The position numbers and the translations under genes were made by a program. Of a stretch of DNA of 64,000 nt, positions 47,092 through 58,205 are shown piece after piece. The stretch is from contig CM034546.1 of the NCBI GenBank assembly GCA_020055645.1, positions 13,454,001 to 13,518,000 of the forward strand. The letters are read 5' to 3'. Position 1 is the first letter of the stretch; each line of letters opens with the position of its first letter. Below the pieces are notes generated by a model. That model made no database searches, was not told the DNA's origin, and was given only the letters and a program-made list of their open reading frames with translations. The stretch comes from Tomocerus qinae (taxonomy: Eukaryota > Arthropoda > Collembola > Entomobryomorpha > Tomoceridae).

Positions 47092-48548
47092 ATATGTGGG
47101 AGTGCAGAGAAGGATGAGTCTCTCGTTAGTCGTAGCCTCTCAGTATTATAAAAGGCCAAAGGCAGTGCACACTACCCGAATTTCCATTGTAATTACACCC
47201 TACAACCCACATAAATTCGATGAATCATTTTGGAAAAAATCATTATGTATGTAAATTAGCCTACAGATTTCAAAATCGAACACTATGCTTGTGCCCCTAC
47301 AACCGCTATAGCGGAATGGGGTCATCCACTATATCGGAAACTTTAAACTTTGTAATTAAATTCTATAAAAGCGGATTCAGATGTTATTGAGTATACTGAT
47401 TTCAAAATTGGACACCAATTTCATATCCCATCAACCGCTATAGCGGAATGGGGTCATCCACTATATCGGAAACTTTAAACTTTGTAATTAAATTCTATAA
47501 AAGCGGATTTAGATGTAATTGAGTATGCTGATTTCAAAATTGGACACCAATTTTATATCCCATCAACCGCTATAGCGGAATGGGGTCATCCACTATATCG
47601 GAAACTTTAAACTTTGTAATTAAATTCTATAAAAGCGGATTTAGATGTAATTGAGTATGCTGATTTCAAAATTGGACACCAACTTCATATCCCATCAACC
47701 GCTATAGCGGAATGGGGTCATCCACTATATCGGAAACTTTAAACTTTGTAATTAAATTCTATAAAAGCGGATTTAGACGTAATTAAGTATGCTGATTTCA
47801 AAATAGCGGTTGATGGGATATGAAATTGGTGTCCAAATTTGAAATCAGCATACTCAATAACATCTAAATCCGCTTTTTTAGAATTTAATTACAAAGTTTA
47901 AAGTTTCCGATATAGTGGATGACCCCATTCCGCTATAGCGGTTGATGGGATATGAAGTTGGTGTCCAATTTTGAAATCAGCATACTCAATTACGTCTAAA
48001 TCCGCTTTTATAGAATTTAATTACAAAGTTTAAAGTTTCCGATATAGTGGATGACCCCATTCCGCTATAGCGGTTGATGGGATATGAAGTTGGTGTCCAA
48101 TTTTGAAATCAGCATACTCAATTACATCTAAATCCGCTTTTATAGAATTTAATTACAAAGTTTAAAGTTTCCGATATAGTGGATGACCCCATTCCGCTAT
48201 AGCGGTTGATGGGATATGAAATTGGTGTCCAATTTTGAAATCAGTATACTCAATAACATCTGAATCCGCTTTTATAGAATTTAATTACAAAGTTTAAAGT
48301 TTCCGATATAGTGGATGACCCCATTCCGCTATAGCGGTTGTAGGGGCACAAGCATAGTGTTCGATTTTGAAATCTGTAGGCTAATTTACATACATAATGA
48401 TTTTTTCCAAAATGATTCATCGAATTTATGTGGGTTGCAGGGTGTAATTACAATGGAAATTCGGGTAGTGTGCACTGCCTTTGGCCTTTTATAATACTGA
48501 GAGGCTACGACTAACGAGAGACTCATCCTTCTCTGCACTCCCACATAT
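47092..48548. mobile_element. 1.46-kb foldback element with about 132-bp internal tandem repeats
   Basis: The ends are ATATGTGGGAGTGCAGAG and its reverse complement. Each arm (about 47092-47805 and 47810-48548) has a unique outer part of roughly 200 bp and then four copies of an approximately 132-bp unit. Each unit carries the 12-bp palindrome CCGCTATAGCGG, then GGGGTCATCCACTATATCGG. There is no coding frame and no clear target duplication. Confidence 0.85.
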
Positions 48549-48699
48549 AGTTATCAAATCAACCTAATAATAGTGTACAAAATTCAACAACATTTAACAA
48601 AACAGTGATATTTTGCTGCCGCTAATGTTTGAAGTCGTTTCATCAGCGCCAGATTGTCATAATATCATTGATTTCATGTACGTAACAACCCCGTAAGAC

Positions 48700-49065
48700 G
48701 TAAGGTTAAATGACCATGTTATTTTAAATAACTTCGTCATTTTAATAACTTTGTCATTTTAATAACCCCGTAATTTTAATAACCCATAATTTTAATAACA
48801 CTGTCATTTTAATAACACCGCCATTTTATTAACACCGCCATTTTAACAACACCGTCATTTTATATCACTTCATCAGTTTCGTCCAATCCAACCCAACAGC
48901 AATCGTTAGTAATAATTTTTAGTAATCTCATAATTAATTAAAATTAACCCGATCACTTTAAATAACCTCAGTCATTTAAATAACCTCGTCATTTTAACTA
49001 ACCACGCTGTTTAGTCCCCTTGGGTTTTAATTAATCTTGATGTTTTAAATAACCTCCTATATGTT
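48700..49065 (+). repeat. Degenerate short tandem repeat (CATTTTAATAAC)
   Basis: The phrase CATTTTAATAAC followed by a variable CCGT, TCGT or ACCG spacer recurs about a dozen times at roughly 17-19-bp spacing. It decays towards the right. No coding potential is seen. Confidence 0.65.
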
Positions 49066-49326
49066 AATTGACGAATTATTTTAAGTCATGAATGATTTGA
49101 CAGACACTCAGACATGAAAGCTACCAAAAAATCTATTTTAGTTTCACTTCATGTTTATTGACACTACTACTGCCCATTTTTATGCTCTCCGCTACACCAA
49201 CGGAGCACTACAGTCTTCAGTCTACAGTACCATATTGCACCATTCCTTCGGTTTTTAACCAAACTTCGTATAATAATAATTAAGCATTTATTTAGGTTTT
49301 ACCAAACTTTGAGTTCATCACATTTG

Positions 49327-49735
49327 TAAGGTTGTAAAACTACCGTATGCGGTTGTAAAACTTCAGTAACTGGTTGTAAAACTGCAGTACATGATTGTAA
49401 AACTTCATGTAGTAGCTGGTTGTAAAACTGCAGTACATGATTGTAAAACTTCATGTAGTAGCTGGTTGTAAAACTGCAGTACATGATTGTAAAACTTCAT
49501 GTAGTAGCTGGTTGTAAAACTGCAGTACATGATTGTAAAATTGCAGTGCATGGTTGTAAAACTGCAGTACATGATTGTAAAATTGCAGTGCATGGTTGTA
49601 AAACTGCAGTACATGATTGTAAAATTGCAGTGCATGGTTGTAAAACTGCAGTACATGATTGTAAAATTGCAGTGCATGGTTGTAAAACTGCAGTACATGA
49701 TTGTAAAATTGCAGTGCATGGTTGTAAAACGTCAC
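49327..49735 (+). repeat. Minisatellite of 21-bp units in a 42-bp alternation
   Basis: From about 49505 the units TGGTTGTAAAACTGCAGTACA and TGATTGTAAAATTGCAGTGCA-like (21 bp each) alternate about five times. To the left (49370-49505) a longer unit containing CTTCATGTAGTAGCTGG repeats three times. Because 21 is a multiple of 3, several frames stay open on both strands; these are a by-product and I do not call them genes. Confidence 0.85.
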
Positions 49736-49841
49736 TTACCCAGGATGTAAAACTTTAGATGTGAAAATTCCCAATACCATTTGCAGTGGATATTGTTTAG
49801 AATGAATACATGCAAGGAACAGGAGATGAAAGGAAAGCCAA

Positions 49842-50300
49842 CAAGGTGTCGAGTGTGCCGTAAATGCCGCATGCCGTAAATGCCGTAAATTGAATTTACG
49901 GCATTTGGTATTTGACGGCATGCCGTAAATGCCGCCAATGCCGTAAATTATTTTTTAAGTTTTTAGCTGTTTATATACATAAATTGATGTGGGAAGTGAG
50001 TAATAACCTGCTAAAAGTGCTTTTATACATCAATATTGTGTATTAACATCATTATATGCAACTTATATTGGCTGAAAAGCTTTGAAAAGGGAAAACTCAT
50101 TTTATAACTTATAACCGTTATCATTTATTGTAAAATGATCGAAATTATATTTTTTGTTCTCCCATTAGTTGAAAATTACCATTAAACTGTCTATGACGTG
50201 TATTATGTATTTTACGGCATTTACGGCTTTTACGGCATTTACGGCATTTACGGCATGCGGCATCTGAAAATAATTTACGGCATGCCGACTTTATACTCTG
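49842..50300. mobile_element. hAT-type miniature element, copy B, with 8-bp target duplication
   Basis: This is the same family as 9200-9625: it starts CAAGGTGTCGAGTG, ends ATACTCTG, and is rich in TACGGCATTTACGGC motifs. It is flanked by the perfect 8-bp direct repeat AAAGCCAA (49834-49841 and 50301-50308). Confidence 0.85.
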
Positions 50301-50742
50301 AAAGCCAAGTATTGTGGGAAGCCGGTGGCAAAGCTTATAATTTATTTCATGAACTACCTATTTACAAAAGTAAACAGCATTTCTCTTCCAATGACTTCAA
50401 TTGGTTCGATATCAGTTTAGTATTATGAGAAATGGATTAGTTCGCAGTCCTCAATTTTCTCTTATTGTCACAATAATGGAAGATTTCCACAATTTTATCT
50501 CATGTGACGTTTTGGAAAATGAGAGTTTATCCTTGTACATGCATCTTCATTACATATACATTCGACCTTTTGCCACTATGTGGGCTGGATATTCTCAACG
50601 TGCGCTTGTACTTTATTTATGTTTCCATAAGTTGTCAAGTCCCATTGTTAATAACTCAGAAACTATTGGACGTAAAAAAGTGAAATTAACAACACCAAAA
50701 ATCTTGAAATGTCAGCTGTTTGGTGATGTATCACATTACTAG
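50301..50742 (+). other. Two overlapping open stretches of unknown nature
   Basis: One frame (about 50305-50428) reads SQVLWEAGGKAYNLF and stops. A second (from about 50425) reads MRNGLVRSPQFSLIV and runs on to 50742. A one-base shift near 50425 would join them. The region directly abuts the hAT insertion. I recognise no domain; it could be a broken gene or chance. Confidence 0.25.
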
Positions 50743-51314
50743 GATTATCATAAAATGTCAAGGTCAAAAATTCCATTTAGCTCCGATTTCATAACTTTCC
50801 GAAAGTTTTACGATGCTTGCGCGCGGAAATGTATAACGTAACTTATTGTTTACAGATGAGTTAGTTTATTTATGATTTATGATAAAAGTACAAATCTCAT
50901 AAACAAAGTATAGATTAGATTTGCGATTATCAACTAAATTGCACTCACAAAATACACTTTACGGTTACTTTTGAGCTTTATACACTTAAAAATAATGACA
51001 ACTAAGATAATTGTAACACTTAGACTAATAAAATATTTTATTGTAACCTAATCTCTAAAATTTAAGTCCTACTCTATCGAGTAATCATGTCGTTTAAATC
51101 CTGACAGTGAAGCATAATCTTACAAAGCAGGGCAAACGAAGGAAATCTATAGCTCTGCGTCACTTGCTTGGCCAGCTACACAAGCCATCAAAGCAGGAAT
51201 GAATAGTTAGAAAGGAATGGAAGTAGCAAAGCTTTGTATGATTTGGCTCCGGGGTAATGTGGTCATTTTTATTGTAGGATATGAGTTATGATTATGCTTT
51301 ATTATTATATTACA

Positions 51315-51740
51315 AGTAGCCCCCAGCATATGTGATTAAATTTCGAAAGGTAGGCATCCAGCGTATTGGATATTGTGGCCAAGAACGTACCCAGAAGATG
51401 GTAGAGGAAGAGGACCCCCTACTCTGCTCAGCCCAGATTTTGCCGCAACTATTTGTAGGGACCTCCCTTCAGGCACGTATCTAGTAATTTGTTCAAGGGG
51501 GGGGCGGAAAAAATTTTTGCAATTTTAGGCCATTTTTGAGAAAAAAATCCTCTTTTCCTCAGATTTAGGGGGGGGGGCGCTGCGCCCCCCCCCCGCTACC
51601 CTACTAAATACGTGCTTGCCTCCCTTACCCAAATTCCTGGATACGTGCCTGAGCACGCCCTACCGCACATAGTTACATACATATATAGACAGGTAAATAT
51701 ATTGCTCTATCTAAAACGGTGATTATAATATAGATATTTC
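51315..51740 (+). repeat. Dispersed repeat, third copy, interrupted by a small palindromic element
   Basis: GTAGCCCCCAGCATATG to TTCGAAAGGTAG and CGCACATAGTTACATACATA to GATTATAATATAG match 40370-40515 in inverse orientation. The second part also matches 10020-10135. Confidence 0.6.
51470..51651. mobile_element. 182-bp miniature inverted-repeat element
   Basis: The ends read CAGGCACGTATCTAGTAATT and, in reverse complement, CAGGCACGTATCCAGGAATT. The centre holds G-rich and C-rich homopolymer runs able to pair with each other (about 51499-51595). It is inserted in the dispersed repeat above. Confidence 0.7.
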
Positions 51741-51769
51741 TTTGTACGTCATAAATATTTCTAATCTTG

Positions 51770-54700
51770 TTATGCTGTCTGTCACTCCGATCATATAGCA
51801 ACAGACACAATAACTTCGGAATGTGTTGATAATTGAGGTTGAGTTAATACAATAAAATTAGAATTTATTGCAATAATCTTGTAAAACCATGATAATATGT
51901 TGCCAAAATAAATATGAAAAAATCTATTGTTCGTGAAAACAGATTGAGATAAATACTTATTTCATTATTGTAATTTTTAAATATTAAAACACCATTAAAT
52001 CAACTACAAACAAATGTGAAATCAAGTTACTAATTGTCTACGTAGTTGCTTTACTAAACTTCAATAAGACCAGATTAGATTTTAAAAATCAGTACAGTGT
52101 CAACTATATAAATGGATTTGATTCAGTATGCATAAAAATATACCTAAAGGTGGGTAGTGTTGGTGTTTTTAAAATAAACCTTTACTTCAGGCAGTTTCAA
52201 CGAAAATATTTCTACTGTTTCAGTTTATAAACTTTACTCGCATATCTTATAAACGGGTAACTCATTTTTTTACAAAACATCTTGCATTTTAACATATTAA
52301 GCAACAAACGCAATAAGAGTTAAGCCAAAAAAACTTTCACAGATGGTTTCGTTTATTTAAAACAATACAGGGGGCAGCTGCAAAAACCTCATTCATGGGT
52401 ATATTAACTAGATTTTTTCTGGGTTTCAAGAATGAATTTGAACATTTCTATTGAGTAAATTCTTCTTGGTTTGTATAACGATGAAAAATGTACTCATTTA
52501 AGACTACTGGTTGTATATACTACCAAGTCGCAAGTGAACAGTAAGAGTAAGATTTTATTTTAAAAAATTTATTCCGGTGGTCAATATAGTGTAAATTTAC
52601 ATAAACTGGTGAACAAAATTTCCCACTTCAACACCCAATTAATGCACATATACATAAAAAGCCACGTAGTCAGTTAACGTTAAAATGATCAAGTACTATT
52701 ACAATTTTTGAATAAAACAGAATTAAATTCTGTCTGTGAATAAATAGTAAAGGGAGGATGAGGGGTCAAAACGTATTGTAGCCACATTATTATCCGATAC
52801 AAAGGTTTTTTAATAACGGCTGGAAGTTTATCGTGAACCCATTATCAAAAATGTTCTGAAAAGGGAAACATTCCGCTGGAGTTTGATATGCTCATTCATA
52901 GTTGGGAACGAGGTTATCTCATTTTTCTAAAAATTTTGATTAATCATTGATTGACGGTTGTGGTTATGTTAGCGGTTGCATTATGTCTGTCTAAATAAAC
53001 CACACTCTCAAAAATATAGTGTGTATATGTGGTGCACAGATAAAATACCGGAATTCCAATCCAATTAACAATTTGACATTCAAATCGGCTGAATTGATGA
53101 TGAGGGTATTGGAGTCATTGTTTTTATAAAGTGTATTACCGCTCAACTCCCAAATATTTAGTAAATCTGTAAATACATTAGATTAAAACTATTAAAAGGG
53201 ATGTATTAAATAGAAAATGCTAATTTATTTAATCCATTTGGTATATGAATGCCCCATTTTACTTGCAATGGTAATGTAAGATTTCTATGTTTTAATCCGG
53301 TTGATATTGAAATAATGGAAGCATTTTGGGTAAGTAAATAAATGCCATTTTAGCTTGGATACGAGTAAATCAATTTTGTATTCATGTTTTTGAGTTACTT
53401 GGAGAGGATATGAGCTTTAAATTGTAATTGTAAATTATAAATACCTTGTTAATGTTAGGGGCAAAAGGAATAGTGGGCAAAAGGAACTATGCCTAAAATT
53501 CAAAAATTTGTGCCAATTTTTTAATCCTTTCGTGTATTATTTAGCCCCATTTCGACTTTTGCCCACAAGCCACCTCGCAATTTACCCGACCAGTAGCCAC
53601 TTTTGCTCCCTATAGCCACTACCCACCGCTTAGTTGAACTCTGTGTGGTATGCTCTCTTCCGAACCACGACAGTACATGAATAATGTAAAGTGAGATGTA
53701 TTTCTGCCTTCTGTGCCATTTCCCATTCCATTTTGATGCCCACAGTTCCTAGTGGGAAATGGGAAGGTGGCATTTTGCAGTCGAAACCTTAATCGGAGGG
53801 TTAATTCTTAGCTAGAGTTAGAGCCGGCATTCTTATACGTCATCTTTTCTTATTTCTTATTTACTAAGATTGCAATGCTGTTGACTTCGGTTTTCTTTTC
53901 CCCAAATGAGATAGATTAATATTTCAAGTTTTCTAGCCGTACTATTGAACAGATTGTAAATGCCATTTACTAGCCTATATAGCCCTATTAGTTTGCGAAT
54001 TTTGTCCACTAACCATTTATTATGCCTGTTATGCCCAGGTAAGTAGCTTAATTGTATTTTAGCAAGCTAAAATTGATCTTGTTTCATACAAGTACAGATA
54101 TGACAATATTTACATATTATTATATTATGTGAAATGACAATGCACTTCACTTCACACGTATTCTAATACCAATTTAAAAAAATCTTATTTTTAAAACATT
54201 GAGTATTCCTCCTACTTTATTAATTGCTGTTGATTTTTTAAGGCTGTCTCCCTGAACATGTATAAATGTCGGATGACGCAATAACTTCGGATGAGTTGAG
54301 ATAAGTTGTAAAAAATTGAGAACATGTTGTAGATATGAACTGCGACTAAGTTTACATTTTGATTTTGGAGAAAAAAATCTATTGTCAGGGAAAACAGACT
54401 GAGATAAATCTTCTGTTCATTATTAATTGTTAATTGTTATTAAAGTACCACTTTATCAACTACAAGTAATTATGAAACAAGTTAAGGCTATCTACATAAT
54501 TGCTTTATTATATAAACGAAATTTTTACCTAAATAGCCACTAAAAGTCTATAAATAGATTTAGTATGCATATAAAATTAAAAGATAAATCTCGTAGCACC
54601 CAATATCGTCTTCCATCTAAAAGGCAAGGCATTAAGATTGTCATAAAATTCTATTATTTTAATTTAATTACGATTGGTGTTTCGATAGTAAAATTCCAAA

Positions 54701-54770
54701 ATTTAATTCAAAGAAATTGGTTGTTTTTACTACCATTTCAGTTTTTCTGGCAAGCATAGTACTGTCTCAT
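51770..54770 (+). repeat. Pair of diverged duplicated segments upstream of the second F-box gene
   Basis: Bases about 51770-52160 and 54230-54560 share ordered, diverged blocks (ATAACTTCGGA; ACAGAxTGAGATAAAT; ATCAACTACAA). The DNA between holds no gene I can support, only a repeat at about 53560-53642 related to 16090-16150. Confidence 0.5.
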
Positions 54771-54951
54771 CTCGTACACATAATAAATAATTTGTATAAT
54801 TGCTAACAACCAGCATTTTGTGATTTAATTCTTGTTTTTCTAAACATCAAAAGAATTAAAGGCTGTATATTAAGTTCAAAACCTAACAAGTTATATACCA
54901 CCAGTATATATCAGTAATAAGTCAAGGGTTGCTTGATTTTGATTAATTAAT

Positions 54952-56808
54952 ATGAACTTCTCTGCAATTACATTTACGTTCTGCACAATAGTTTATTATA
55001 TTGTTATGAATATGATAGATAAACTGAGCCATATAAGAAGGCAATGCTTAACAATGAAGATTATCGGCAAAATCATCAATGGAAGCAATGATAGTAGTAA
55101 CGAAAATATACCCGAAGGAAATAATTTGATAAATCCTACTTTATTCGGTCAGGTATGTTTGTTTTATTGTGTTTTATGACCTTGGTATTTAATTGGTCGT
55201 GTCATAATAGTTATTTCAATTGGAAGAAATTGATACAAATTTCTCAAAACTACCTAAAACTATTTTTAATGAGTATCAGTTTAAATGATTTATATTACAG
55301 CTGCAAATTTTTATTTCAAGGATATCGAAAATAGAGATCAAACAAGTATGATAAACCCTGTGCTACTTAGTCCGGTATGTTTTCTAATGCATTCAAAGTC
55401 AAACCATTATTTACTGTATAAATAGGAAGGTAAAACATACGTATAACCATTTTTTGATCATTTTAAACATGCAATTATTTATAATTAAAGCATGAATATT
55501 TTTAATAAGGTTTTAAGTGACATTTACCGATATCTGAATTTTCAAGATTTAAAAAACGGTCGTCTTGTGGCCTGGCAATGGAATGAAGAATCAAAGCTAC
55601 CTTTTAGAGATCGGTCGAAGATTGTCATAAAAAATTATAGGGAAGGGGACGTTAACAGCTTCACACTTTCCAAGTTTTCCAAAGATTTTCCGGGTCCATC
55701 AAATATTCCTTCATGTGCATTCAAACTTACAGATTGCAGAAGACCATTGCATGATGTAACAGAATTAACAGGTTGGAAAGTTAATGAGTTGAATGTATTC
55801 TTTGACAGAATACGAGGAAATTTAAAGGAATTAGAGCTAGATTGTATCTGTATGGAGTTGGAGAATGATAGGCACAATAGAATTAACCATTACGATATTA
55901 CTCCATGGATCTTAAGATCCCCCATGACAAATCCAAATACTGGAGACAATACCAAACTGACGGTAGTTTGCCTTCACTATGACAGTCGTACATATCTATC
56001 GGTTTCACTGTCTGCTCTAGTTGTTATAAAGGATATTTCATTGAGACATGTTTTGGTTAATTTTGACGATGCAGGCGAGTCTAAAATGAATCCTATTAAG
56101 TTAAAGCTAGAAGAAACCAGGTTTTGTTCAGGTAAAGAGGAAAGCAGTGGAGTTTGTATCAATGATGTTGTAGATTTTTCTAAGTGTAAAAGTGTTTATT
56201 TGAGAAATGGAGACAATGGGGAGACCAAAATCACGCTTGATTTGGGAAGAGACAAATCTGTAAGTCTTGACAAGCTCGAATTGGTAAATGAGATTGAGGT
56301 AGTCAATTGGGAGAAATCATCATGGAAAGTTAACGAATTAAATTTAGAGAAAGTACCACTTTTAGAAAAGTCCGGATTGCAAATTGTTAAACTAACTTGT
56401 AACGATTCTAAAATTGAGCTATCCTCTTTGCCACAATCAATTGAAGTTTTAAATTTGAAATTCGCGTGCATGGAATTTGTGAGATGTAGTAGCCCAATTT
56501 CATTACCGAATCTTGAGCATTTGCATCTAATTATCTTTGAGTCTTCAGCGTGCTGTCTTCTGTCTCACTTCCTACATTGCCCCAAACTATTTGAAACACA
56601 TATAACAGCACATCCCAGGTTATTGTCGGATGAAATAAGAATCAAATTTGATTGGGTTCCAAAAAGCGTTAGACTTCTGAAACTAGCTGACATGGACTCT
56701 ATTAAGTGGGAAGCAATAGAGGAAGGACAGCTGTCTCAAGACCAACTTCGGGTTTTGTCACTTTGCAAATTTGATCGTACCAGGCGCATTTGCGTTACGT
56801 CGAGTTAA
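54952..56808 (+). CDS. F-box/leucine-rich-repeat protein with duplicated 5' exons
   Basis: Exon 1 is 54952-55152 (67 codons, ending INPTLFGQ before GTATGT). Exon 1b is 55321-55374 (18 codons, ending INPVLLSP before GTATGT). The main exon is 55510-56808, opening VLSDIYRYLNFQDLKNGRLV, an F-box, and continuing through irregular leucine-rich repeats (LDKLELVNEIEV, LPNLEHLHLIIF). All junctions are phase 0. Including both small exons gives about 517 aa with a repeated NPxL motif; skipping exon 1b gives about 499 aa. The hydrophobic start (AITFTFCTIVYYIV) is unusual for this family. The expected role is SCF ubiquitin-ligase substrate recruitment. It is a paralogue of the gene at 40971-42768 with the same intron position in the F-box. 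Confidence 0.75.
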
Positions 56809-58205
56809 TACCATTATTTTTGACATATATATCAGTACTACCTTTCATTTGCAGTAACCCTAATATGTAGCATGCATTTCCTACTCTTAGCATTGAGGAA
56901 TTATAACATTTATTTTTACATGCTTAGATATCTTACGGCGAGGTTAATCTTAAGTAAATTGAATTTTAGAGGGTTATAAAGTCTCAGTTTATAAAAGTTG
57001 TTTTTCGTTTCGGGTTATTTAACTTATGGATTGATTATTTTAAAGCCAATGTTGCTTTGTTGCTTAGCTTAGCTAAACTTTAAGCCTGACTAATGCCAGG
57101 CTTTAAGTCAATCGTTTTTCCTCTAGCCTATAGCGATTATTTTCTCTGGTGTACCATGTCGAATAAGCGAATTGGTATTTGCCAATTGTCCTTAGCAAAC
57201 ATTTTGGGGTATCGATTAATGGATTCCGTATTAATTCAATGACATTGGCACAATACTAGAGGCTATTCAATTCCTGGAATTAAAATCAGCATTATACGAA
57301 TTCAAAGTATGGTATGGTATGTACATATAAAAGTACATGGCTTTCATAGGATTGTTCTGTGACTGCCCATCTGTCAAAAACATAATGTTTCACGAGCACG
57401 AGTAAATGGTAACAGTAAAAGGCGTTCCTAAATTAAAAGCTATTGTTTGAATTAAAGTTTCCTATGGGCAACGGATATCAAACGAAGTAGAGTAGAGTAA
57501 AAAAGATTTATATAAATCAAACAAATGCACTATGTCTGTTTCTTTGTTCACTTTTGACATAATCTCAAAAGTAATTTAACGTTTACTTGAATCATTTTCT
57601 TTTCAAACGGCAAAAAATCTCTGACCTAAAATAATATGCAATTTCAGTAACCCCATAGTCACAAATAAATATCAATTTCTCTCTAAGACACATTTGTGCG
57701 GAATTTCACTTTCACATGAAGTTTTATTATGATTAATCTCAAACTCATTGTGAAACTATATTTTATTAAAATTAGTCGTCACAGCTAAGTCACAATTAAA
57801 TAGTCCCAGACATGGAAATTGATTACATTGCACAAAATATCCAATAATTACTTATACTTATGGGCTAACATTAACACACCAAACCAAACAAATTGTTTCA
57901 CATCATTGTATTAGAGATTCCTTCGTGTGGGACTTTATCATTCAGCTCTGTCAAGTCGTTGTTAGTCGCCAACTGAATAGGATTATTGATGTAAAAGTTC
58001 TATCAGTCTCAACTTACCATTTTTAAACAAACTGAATGGAAATGGACATAGTGAAACAATCAATTGTAAACGTGACTAACATATAAATAATAAATGCTCA
58101 TGCTTTACAATTCCCTACTTTAATATTATTTACATTTCCTTTACTGTTCCTTACCTGACATTTTGGGTTCTTGTATTCCTCATTTCCTCTGGGTGCGGTT
58201 CAGAT
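56809..58205. other. Intergenic between F-box and gustatory-receptor genes
   Basis: No gene was found. A small hairpin (TTAAGCCTG, loop, CCAGGCTTTAA) lies at about 57080-57107. An acceptor-like GGTTCAG ends just before the receptor ATG, so a noncoding first exon may exist here. Confidence 0.4.

Noticed and set aside
47092..49735. Regularly spaced repeats resembling a CRISPR array
   Set aside because: Units are contiguous or near-identical with no unique spacers, the host DNA is clearly eukaryotic, and no cas-like gene is present.
49405..49758. Several overlapping open frames of 70-100 codons on both strands
   Set aside because: They are a by-product of a 21-bp tandem repeat, whose period is a multiple of three; the products are pure 7-residue repeats without any gene context.
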